A DNA stretch of 48,686 bases, from the NCBI GenBank assembly GCA_949295675.1, contig CASFMA010000052.1:1-48686 (forward strand). The letters run 5' to 3'. Source of the stretch: an uncultured Spirochaetales bacterium. GTDB taxonomy: Bacteria > Spirochaetota > Spirochaetia > Sphaerochaetales > Sphaerochaetaceae. Numbering within the stretch: the stretch's first letter is position 1; the number at the start of each line of letters is the position of its first letter. Below the pieces are notes generated by a model. The model searched no databases. It saw only the letters and a list, made by a program, of their open reading frames with translations, and was not told the origin of the DNA. A program made the translations under genes and the position numbers. This document shows positions 42,270 through 48,686 of this stretch, piece after piece.

Positions 42270-45200
42270 AGCAATCTCCTAAGCTGCTCGAGGATGAAGA
42301 GCGCCTTATCCTTCAGAGAGACGGCACTTGTCTGCATCCTCATCTTGTCCATATGCCTTGAGTCCATCTGCACCTTACCGTCCGAAAGCCTGAGAAGATT
42401 TATCACACGATCTGGGTTCAGCGCTGAAAGCTTGGAGAACTCGATCTCCACGACCCCGCCACGCTCTGACAGATGATAAATTGAAAGACGGCGGCAGATT
42501 ATCTTTATCTCTGCGATGCAGAAGAGATTATCAACCTCAGCACTCATCTGTCCATACCTGTTCTCAAGCTCTGCCCTCAGTCCCTCAAGCTGGCCTTCAG
42601 TCTTTACCGAGGCGATCTTCTTATACGCCTCGAACTTCATTGCAGGATCAGGGATGTAGCTGTCAGGGATGAACCCTGAGTAATCAAGCTCAAGCAGCAC
42701 TTCCTCTTCCTTCTCGTTTCCGTCTGAAGTGAGGCGATCTATCTCATCCTCAAGAAGGCGCATGTACATATCAAGGCCGACAGCCTCCAGATGCCCTGAC
42801 TGCTCCCTTCCCAGTATATTGCCAGCCCCCCTTATCTCCATATCCTTCATTGCGACCTTGAAGCCTGAGCCAAGAGCGGTGTTCTCAGAGAGCACCCGCA
42901 GGCGCCTTATCGCATCATCATTGAGCAGTGACCTGTCCTTGTACAGGAGGTAGCAGTAAGCCTGCCTGTCAGAACGCCCTACCCTTCCCCTGAGCTGATA
43001 AAGCTGGGCCAGCCCGAAGCGGTCGGCATTGTCTATGATTATCGTGTTGACATTCGGTATATCGATTCCATTCTCGATGATGGTGGTCGATACGAGGACC
43101 TGGATGCCTTCATACACGAAGCGGTGCATTATATCCTCAAGCTCCGCAGCATCCATCTGCCCATGCGCGCTCTCGACTATTGCGTACTTCACGTTGGAGC
43201 GTATCATCTGGCATACATCATCAAGATCATCAATGCGGTTGTGCAGGAAGAAGACCTGGCCGCCGCGTTCAAGCTCCCTCGCGATAGCCTGGCTCACAAG
43301 AGGCTCAGAGAACTGCCCTATCGTAGTCTCTATAGGCTGCCTCTCCCTTGGAGCCGTTGTGAGAAGGGACATGTCACGGACCTTGAGAAGCGACATGTAC
43401 AGCGTCCTTGGTATAGGAGTCGCGGAGAGAGTCAGCGAGTCGACATTCGTCTTCATCTGCTTGATCCTCTCCTTGTCCTTGACGCCGAAGCGCTGCTCCT
43501 CATCGACAATCAGGAGTCCCAGATCCTTGAACTTCACGGATTTCTGGAGGATCTTATGCGTCCCGAAAAGCACATCAACAGAGCCATCTGCAACGCCTGC
43601 AGTGACCTTCCTCTGATCCTTGGGGCTCACGAATCTCGAGAGTATGCCCGCAGTGACAGGGAATGTGCCGAGACGGCGGCGGAAGTTGTTGAAGTGCTGC
43701 TCCGCAAGTATGACCGTAGGAGCGAGGAACGCGACCTGCTTGCCGCTCATCACAGCCTTGAACGCAGCACGGAAGGCAATCTCGGTCTTGCCGTATCCGA
43801 CATCGCCGCAGACAAGACGGTCCATCACCTTGTCGCTCTCCATATCCTTCTTTATCTCATCGATGCACTTCAGCTGGTCAGGTGTCTCAGAATAAGGGAA
43901 CGCGGCCTCGAACTGGATCTGCCAGTCCTTGTCCTTGTCAAACGGGAATCCCCTTGAAGCCTGGCGCTCAGCATAAAGATGGACAAGTTCCTGCGCAAGC
44001 TCCTGGGCATTCTTCATCGCCCTCTCTTTCTTCTTCGTCCAGCCCTGCGTCCCGAGCGCATCAAGCTTAGGAGGTTTCCCATCATTCCCGATGTACTTCT
44101 CTACAAGGTCTGCCTGCTCTATAGGCACATACAGGAACTCATCGTTCGCGTACCGTATCTTTATGTAATCACGCTCTGTCCTGCTTGACTTGACGCGGTC
44201 GATCTTCACGAAGCGCCCGATTCCGTAGTTAACGTGCACAACGTAGTCGCCTTCCTTGAGCTCGACAAATGAATCAAGAGGTGACGACACAGTCTCAACT
44301 ATGCTCTTCGAGCGGGATCTGCGGCGTCCGAATATCTCAGCGTCGAGGACGACAAGCAGGGACAGCGGCTCTATCTGGAAGCCTGATGAAAGATCAGAGA
44401 TATCTATTGAGACAGGGAAGTCCCCAAGGACATTGCACAGCCTCTCCTTCTGTACATCGGATGGAGCTATGACAGTAACCTTCCAGCCATTCTTCAGCAG
44501 CGCTCTCAGGTCATCCTTGAAATACGTCACGTTGCCGAAATAAGAGCGGGATGGCGAAACAGAGAAATGAAGGTACTCAGGCTGCGAGATATCATGGATG
44601 AGGAAGGCTGATGAGAGCGATTGGACAAAGTCCTCCCATGGGAACAGGAGCTTCTCAGGCAGCGTCGCATCGGCATTCTCCTTGTAAGCCTCCCTGAAGC
44701 GTGCCTTCGCCTCGTTCTGCATTGCCTTCCAGCTCGTGCCTATCCTCTCCATGCCGGAAAGGATGAAGTAATCGCCCTCCTCTATATAGTCCTCCATCGT
44801 CGTCATCAATGGACTTTCGCTTCCTGATATCATAGGGATATCCACACGGGGAAAGTCCTTATGGGCCTTCTGCGTCATCGGATCGAATGAGGCAATGCGC
44901 TCGATCGTATCCCAGTCGGCATAGAGCCTGACAGGCTCATCTGCGGAGAACGGGAAGATATCCATGACCTCGCCACGTATGGAGAAAGAACCCATCTCGA
45001 AGCATGATGACGAACGGAAATACCCCGCTTTCACAAGCTCGTCGGAGAGGGCCTCAGGCTCGAACGCATCCCCTTTCCTTATGCGTATGGTGAAGCGATC
45101 AAGCGATTCCGGGCTCATGACAGGCGACACGAACGCCCTGAGCGAAGACACGACAATGCCGTCCTTCATCGCCCTTATCCTGTCAAGGGCCTTCTTCTGC

Positions 45201-45526
45201 TCATACTCAGATGAAGATGAAGTATATCTGGAGTAAAGCTGCTTGCCGCTCGAGGGAAGACGGACCGCGTCATCCCCGATATCAGAAGAGAGCGAATCAG
45301 AGCCGTCATCTGTAGCAGTTATCACGAAGACGCGCCCGTTCCTTCTCCTCCTCACGATCCTGGCAGCGCATGAAAGCGGATAAAGGTCAAGGCCATCTGC
45401 ACGCACAATGCCACCCCTTCCGCTCCTGAAGAGGGAGGGGCCCATGATTTTCTCTATGTATCCAGAGACAAGCTCATCTATGTTCCTGTCCACGCGTCCG
45501 AATATAATTGATTCACGGCTTTGCAT
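42266..45526 (-). CDS. mfd: Transcription-repair coupling factor Mfd
   Basis: A 1086-residue SF2 helicase/translocase. Domain order is standard: UvrB-like N-terminal module (with FEMGSFSIRGEVMDIFPF), RNA polymerase interaction domain (VHVNYGIGRFVKIDRVKSS...), translocase motor with Walker A GDVGYGKTE, DEEQ box, LSATPIPRTL, and motif VI RGRVGRSDRQAYCYLLY, then the C-terminal TRCF domain. It removes stalled RNA polymerase and recruits UvrA. The ATG at 45526 (MQSRESIIFGRVDRN) is chosen because upstream codons have no ribosome binding site and overlap the divergent gene's promoter; 45547 is an alternative. Confidence 0.95.
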   Translation of the reverse strand: MQSRESIIFGRVDRNIDELVSGYIEKIMGPSLFRSGRGGIVRADGLDLYPLSCAARIVRRRRNGRVFVITATDDGSDSLSSDIGDDAVRLPSSGKQLYSRYTSSSSEYEQKKALDRIRAMKDGIVVSSLRAFVSPVMSPESLDRFTIRIRKGDAFEPEALSDELVKAGYFRSSSCFEMGSFSIRGEVMDIFPFSADEPVRLYADWDTIERIASFDPMTQKAHKDFPRVDIPMISGSESPLMTTMEDYIEEGDYFILSGMERIGTSWKAMQNEAKARFREAYKENADATLPEKLLFPWEDFVQSLSSAFLIHDISQPEYLHFSVSPSRSYFGNVTYFKDDLRALLKNGWKVTVIAPSDVQKERLCNVLGDFPVSIDISDLSSGFQIEPLSLLVVLDAEIFGRRRSRSKSIVETVSSPLDSFVELKEGDYVVHVNYGIGRFVKIDRVKSSRTERDYIKIRYANDEFLYVPIEQADLVEKYIGNDGKPPKLDALGTQGWTKKKERAMKNAQELAQELVHLYAERQASRGFPFDKDKDWQIQFEAAFPYSETPDQLKCIDEIKKDMESDKVMDRLVCGDVGYGKTEIAFRAAFKAVMSGKQVAFLAPTVILAEQHFNNFRRRLGTFPVTAGILSRFVSPKDQRKVTAGVADGSVDVLFGTHKILQKSVKFKDLGLLIVDEEQRFGVKDKERIKQMKTNVDSLTLSATPIPRTLYMSLLKVRDMSLLTTAPRERQPIETTIGQFSEPLVSQAIARELERGGQVFFLHNRIDDLDDVCQMIRSNVKYAIVESAHGQMDAAELEDIMHRFVYEGIQVLVSTTIIENGIDIPNVNTIIIDNADRFGLAQLYQLRGRVGRSDRQAYCYLLYKDRSLLNDDAIRRLRVLSENTALGSGFKVAMKDMEIRGAGNILGREQSGHLEAVGLDMYMRLLEDEIDRLTSDGNEKEEEVLLELDYSGFIPDSYIPDPAMKFEAYKKIASVKTEGQLEGLRAELENRYGQMSAEVDNLFCIAEIKIICRRLSIYHLSERGGVVEIEFSKLSALNPDRVINLLRLSDGKVQMDSRHMDKMRMQTSAVSLKDKALFILEQLRRLL

Positions 45527-45550
45527 CAACACAAGCGCAAATAGCATTGC

Positions 45551-45585
45551 TTGAACCGGAAAGCCGCAGGCGATAGAATATCCAC
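45551..45585 (+). promoter_or_regulatory. Leaderless promoter of the inositol-phosphatase-like gene
   Basis: TTGAAC (45551-45556), 17-base spacer, TAGAAT (45574-45579), then ATCCAC and the ATG at 45586. No Shine-Dalgarno site. Confidence 0.65.
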
Positions 45586-46386
45586 ATGACCTTAGATCAA
45601 GATAAGCTTGATGTACTGGCAGAAGAAGTAAGGAAAGCCGGTGCATTCGCCTTCCAGAAACAGGCGGACGTAAGACGGACATACAAGAAGGACGGCTCTG
45701 TCCTGACAGAAGTTGACATGGCCATCAGCCACAGCCTCGTATCAAAGATACGCAGCCTCTTCCCTGGCGCGGCAGTAATAAGCGAGGAAGAGGAAACCGA
45801 CGCATCGCGCGATGCTGAGTGGACGTTCATACTCGACCCGATAGACGGCACCGATGTATATTCCCAGGGACTTCCGTCATTCGCGGTATCGCTTGGCCTT
45901 CTTGACAGCAACAGGGAACCAGTCGGAGCTTATATAGAGGCACCGAGATTCGGGATAGGCACAGATGAGATGTCAATACGCCTCGATCCGGGGAAAAGGC
46001 CTCTTCTCAACGGGAAGGAGATAAAGGTCGCGGGGAACAAGGACGATGTCACGCAGGTCACGACAGGATCAAAGGCCTTCAGGTACTTTGACTTCTCATC
46101 GTTCACAGGCAAGTTCAGGATATTCGGCTCCACGATAATCCATATGCTCTCACCTGCCGTATTCTCATCGATAGAGGCCTCACTCACCTTCTCATGCTAC
46201 GCATGGGACATAGCTGCATCGCACGCTGTGCTGAGAAGCGTCGGAATGGACTCTGTCTACGCTGATCTGACCAGGCTTGAGTACGATGATGATTTTCTCT
46301 ATAAGAAGCATCCGTTGAAAGCGCCGCTCTATTCAGGAAGCGAAAAAGGAAGGGAAGCGCTCATAAAGATGCTACCGCCTCTCTGA
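45586..46386 (+). CDS. Inositol monophosphatase / CysQ-family phosphatase
   Basis: A 266-residue Mg2+-dependent, Li+-sensitive-type sugar/nucleotide phosphatase. Metal-binding motifs are VISEEEE (Glu), ILDPIDGTDVY (D-P-I-D-G-T) and the late CYAWDIAASHAVLRS (W-D-x-A). The family dephosphorylates inositol monophosphate, fructose-1,6-bisphosphate or PAP (3'-phosphoadenosine 5'-phosphate); I cannot choose between them. The insert EVDMAISHSLVSKIRSLFPGA is typical. It is a single gene with a promoter whose -10 box ends six bases before the ATG. Confidence 0.88.
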   Translation: MTLDQDKLDVLAEEVRKAGAFAFQKQADVRRTYKKDGSVLTEVDMAISHSLVSKIRSLFPGAAVISEEEETDASRDAEWTFILDPIDGTDVYSQGLPSFAVSLGLLDSNREPVGAYIEAPRFGIGTDEMSIRLDPGKRPLLNGKEIKVAGNKDDVTQVTTGSKAFRYFDFSSFTGKFRIFGSTIIHMLSPAVFSSIEASLTFSCYAWDIAASHAVLRSVGMDSVYADLTRLEYDDDFLYKKHPLKAPLYSGSEKGREALIKMLPPL

Positions 46387-46419
46387 GGGAAAACGCAAAA
46401 GACATCATTCAAAAAATAT

Positions 46420-46454
46420 TTGTGCACTACCCTCCTGCATGATAGAATTAGCTC
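46420..46454 (+). promoter_or_regulatory. Leaderless promoter of the phase-variable lipoprotein gene
   Basis: TTGTGC (46420-46425), 17-base spacer, TAGAAT (46443-46448), then TAGCTC and the ATG at 46455. It has the same -10 box and spacing as the neighbouring gene at 45586. Confidence 0.6.
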
Positions 46455-48006
46455 ATGAAAAGACTGAAGCTTAACTCTATAGCACACAACGCTTTGTACC
46501 GGTGGGGGGGGGGTATTTGCAACCATACTCTTGCTCCTGTTCGCCTGCTCAAATGATCAGCCTGTGATGCACACTGTCACATTCAGCCTTGATGGTGGAC
46601 ACTTCCTGGATGGAACAGAAGAGTCTATCACCGTAAAAGATGAAAGCACTGTCAAAAGGCCATCAGATCCAGAAAAGGAGTCCTGCAAATTCATTAACTG
46701 GTACAGCGATGAAGATGGCACATCGCTTTTTGATTTCGACACGCCCATCACGCAGGACACAACAATATATGCGAAATGGGAAAGCGAACCAATAAACAAC
46801 ACCAGATATTTCACAATCACATATAGCTATTCTGGTACAGGAACTCCAACAGGCATACCTGAGAATCCACGGAGTGTTGCAGAAGGCTCCAAACCGACAA
46901 GACCTTCGGATCCTGTACTTACGGAAAACGGCAAGACATATGTATTCGAAGGCTGGTACGAGACAGGATCTGATGAACCATTCGATTTCGAACAGCCAAT
47001 CACTGGCAGCAAGACACTTGAGGCAAAATGGAGCAAGTCATATTACGACGATAATGGATACACAGTCTACGATGTGGTGGGACTTAAAGCCTGGAACACT
47101 GCAGTAGCATCAAAATCGAGTTTGGACTGTACTCTTGCGGAGAATATCACTCTTCCACCTGTAAATGACGGCGAAAGCAACTGGGATCCCGTAAAGAACT
47201 ATTCAGGCACTTTCGATGGCAACAACAAGACGATAAGCGGAATGAAAATCACAGGAGAAGCCAAGATAAGTACAGGCTTAATTTCAAACCTGGAATCTGA
47301 CGGTACTGTGAAGAATCTGGGACTGATTGATGTTTATATCGATATCTCGAGTGATATTAGTATTGCAGCTGGGGCTATTGCTGGGATCAGTAGAGGCCCT
47401 GAAAACGGTACAACAATCACCAACTGCTATTCCACGGGAACAATATCTGTTACGGTAGAAGGCCAAAAAGATGCCCATGCTGGCGGTATCATCGGACATA
47501 ATTACATTAGTAACATAACAGCATGCTATTCCTCTGGAACAATAAATGCTGCAAGTGAGGGCGGTGTTTTTGCTGGCGGCATCACCGGACAGAATGATAG
47601 TGCTGATGCTAAAATCACAGCATGTTATTTCACGGGCAGTGTATCTGCAGGGACACAAGGAAATGGAGGTTATGTTTATGCTGGCGGTATAGCCGGAGAG
47701 ACTCGAGATGGAAGTACTATCACAGCATGTTACTCCACAGGAAGCATATCTTCTTATAGTACAGATACAGCTTATGCTGGTGGCATCTGTGGGGAATCAA
47801 GCAGCACTGTAAATACTTGTTACTGGTCATCAAGCGGTGGAACCGCTACAAAAGGAATAGATGAGGGAACAGATAATACCTTAAAAGTAGAAAATGATGA
47901 TTGGTTAACTGCAATGAATAATATGAATACTAAACTCAACGAAGTTGGGGCTACGTATAAATATACTAATGGCAATTCTGACAGACCTCTTATCATTACA
48001 ACCTAA
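46455..48006 (+). pseudogene. Phase-variable surface lipoprotein, out of frame as sequenced
   Basis: From ATG 46455 the frame reads MKRLKLNSIAHNALYRW, enters a run of ten G, and stops at 46554-46556. With nine G the same ATG joins the long frame and gives about 516 residues with a perfect lipoprotein signal peptide (VFATILLLLFAC lipobox). Then come two InlB-type (Listeria-Bacteroides) repeats, each ending in an AKW motif (about residues 40-110 and 115-195), and about six GLUG-type units (GGIxG...ITACYSTGSIS). These domains are typical of surface adhesins. The gene is judged OFF here rather than dead. A TTG at 46531 could allow weak start, but without the full signal. Confidence 0.8.
46504..46513 (+). 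repeat. Ten-G homopolymer tract
   Basis: Ten consecutive G (46504-46513) lie in codons 17-20 of the lipoprotein gene, before the hydrophobic core of the signal peptide. Slipped-strand errors in such tracts switch genes on and off in other bacteria. It is by far the longest single-base run seen in the window. Confidence 0.95.
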
Positions 48007-48036
48007 AGCCAATGGATGAGACTTATATTTGAATTT

Positions 48037-48073
48037 ATGTCTTGCGGTTTCGGCCGCAGGACATTTATTTTTT
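48037..48073. terminator. Intrinsic terminator between convergent genes
   Basis: An 11-base stem (48037-48047 with 48054-48064, one G-T pair), loop TTTCGG, then a T-rich run TTATTTTTT on the plus strand. It ends the lipoprotein transcript; its minus-strand side lies right after the NTPase stop. Confidence 0.85.
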
Positions 48074-48502
48074 GCTTATATCAACAATCTCTGCATCTTT
48101 GATTGAGAAGGCGTCTGCAACAAAAGAGAGGAACTCACGTCTGACTGCGATTGTGAGGTCAATATCCCTTTCGTGGAAAGCCCTCAGAGCAGGAGCAAAT
48201 CCACCACCGAGCACTTCAAGCCGTCCGACCTCATCCAAGACAACATCACCGCTCTTGATCTTCAGCAGCTCGCTGTTTGCCCAATCAAAAACGTTTTGGT
48301 CGTAATACCACATGCCAAACTTATCGGGGAATATGGGCTCATCGCTCATCAGGAGCCGTTCCTCGCCGCTTTCTGCATCCCTCAGGTAATAAGCATCGCC
48401 TCTATGGATCGATAGAAAGCCTTTTGCTCCTTTGCAATGCTCAAGAAGATAGCTTGTCTTCCCTTCACCTCGTCCGCCAGTGACTATCCTACAGCTCTTC
48501 AT
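48065..48502 (-). CDS. THEP1-like NTPase
   Basis: A 145-residue P-loop protein. Walker A is TGGRGEGKTS at the N-terminus, and DVVLDEVGRLEVLGGGF has the DE-x-G-x-x-E Walker B pattern of THEP1-type nucleoside-triphosphatases. The length is somewhat below the usual 170-190. The role of THEP1 proteins is poorly known. The start MKSCRIVTGGRG at 48502 has GGAGG nine bases upstream, inside the upstream gene, and the two overlap by 14 bases. Confidence 0.65.
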   Translation of the reverse strand: MKSCRIVTGGRGEGKTSYLLEHCKGAKGFLSIHRGDAYYLRDAESGEERLLMSDEPIFPDKFGMWYYDQNVFDWANSELLKIKSGDVVLDEVGRLEVLGGGFAPALRAFHERDIDLTIAVRREFLSFVADAFSIKDAEIVDISKK

Positions 48503-48686
48503 CCAGGAAAGCCTCCAGCGCCTCATACGCCCTGTAGCTGTCCTCACGGGTTATCACAAAGGTAAGGACATTCATGGTGGAGACTATCTCTATTATGTTT
48601 ATGTTCTCCCATGCAAGCTTCCTTATTGCCAGATACAGTATGCCAGGGGTCTGCAGGAAATCCCCATGGAAGACAATGGTGAGGGC
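48489..48686 (-). CDS. ACT-domain protein, C-terminal part (runs off the window)
   Basis: The last 65 codons of a minus-strand gene whose start is beyond the window end. TPGILYLAIRKLAWENINII then EIVSTMNVLTFVITREDSYRAYEAL matches an ACT ligand-binding domain as found in the regulatory region of aspartokinases or standalone ACT proteins. The stop TAG is at 48489-48491. The upstream domain cannot be seen, so the enzyme is not assigned. Confidence 0.7.
   Translation of the reverse strand, partial: ALTIVFHGDFLQTPGILYLAIRKLAWENINIIEIVSTMNVLTFVITREDSYRAYEALEAFLDEEL

Noticed and set aside
45527-45682. N-terminal extension of Mfd by 52 codons
   Set aside because: It would run across the divergent gene's promoter and coding start, lacks a ribosome binding site, and its sequence is unlike Mfd.
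46387-46454. A separate small gene between the phosphatase and the lipoprotein
   Set aside because: The 68 bases hold only the promoter; no ORF with a start and ribosome binding site was found.
1-48686. CRISPR arrays, insertion sequences or prophage genes
   Set aside because: No regularly spaced direct repeats, transposase, integrase or phage structural genes were seen on either strand.

Overview
The window is dense, mostly operonic DNA from a Gram-negative anaerobe. The envelope genes (TolC/RND/HlyD efflux, lipoproteins) imply an outer membrane. An A-type flavodiiron protein, a D-2-hydroxyacid dehydrogenase and a PTS-type permease fit a fermentative anaerobe. Two different EF-G genes, the operon style, and InlB-type plus GLUG surface repeats suggest a spirochaete, perhaps Sphaerochaeta-like and host-associated. 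This assignment is an inference from gene content; there is no rRNA in the window.

Layout. 1-760: a tRNA-Val gene (minus) with its own promoter, and a small exported protein. 737-7052: a mostly minus-strand run (2-TM protein, 54-residue zinc ribbon, unknown protein, yicC, CMP kinase, YwaF-like membrane protein, 5'-nucleotidase, EamA transporter, YoaK-like protein), much of it joined by 1-4 base overlaps. 7132-10342: a purine and methylthio-nucleoside salvage operon (deaminase, mtnA-like, mtnP-like, GNAT, methyltransferase). 10446-16250: a secreted FKBP-type isomerase, a kinase-like/YhcH-like/GNAT operon, mntP, a flavodiiron protein and a methyltransferase. 16434-22578: a complete tripartite efflux operon with an embedded lipoprotein gene. 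A 25-base near-palindrome lies in the divergent region before an aldehyde dehydrogenase / CLC channel / Fic operon (22740-26424). 26396-31454: GNAT, EF-G, D-2-hydroxyacid dehydrogenase and an orphan PTS IIC. 31482-38010: an RpiR regulator, phosphohexomutase, phosphonate-type ABC transporter (phnC, two phnE, phnD) and metallo-beta-lactamase operon that looks more AT-rich than its flanks. 38262-45526: a divergent EF-G-like factor, a 19-residue-repeat protein, thpR, trmB and mfd. 45586-48686: an inositol-phosphatase-family enzyme, a surface lipoprotein gene with a 10-G tract that puts it out of frame, a THEP1-like NTPase and a partial ACT-domain protein.

The most notable points are these. (1) The poly-G tract sits in the signal-peptide region of a repeat-rich lipoprotein; 9 G instead of 10 restores a perfect lipoprotein signal peptide, which suggests phase variation. 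(2) Several first genes have a -35/-10 promoter whose -10 box ends exactly 6 bases before the ATG and no Shine-Dalgarno site, so their transcripts are predicted to be leaderless, while operon-internal genes use normal ribosome binding sites. (3) The phosphonate-type importer has no C-P lyase in view and is tied instead to a phosphosugar regulator, a phosphohexomutase and a PhnP-like hydrolase, which suggests uptake of a phosphorylated or phosphonylated sugar.

No intergenic stretch exceeds 300 bases. No insertion sequence, CRISPR array, prophage or rRNA was seen.
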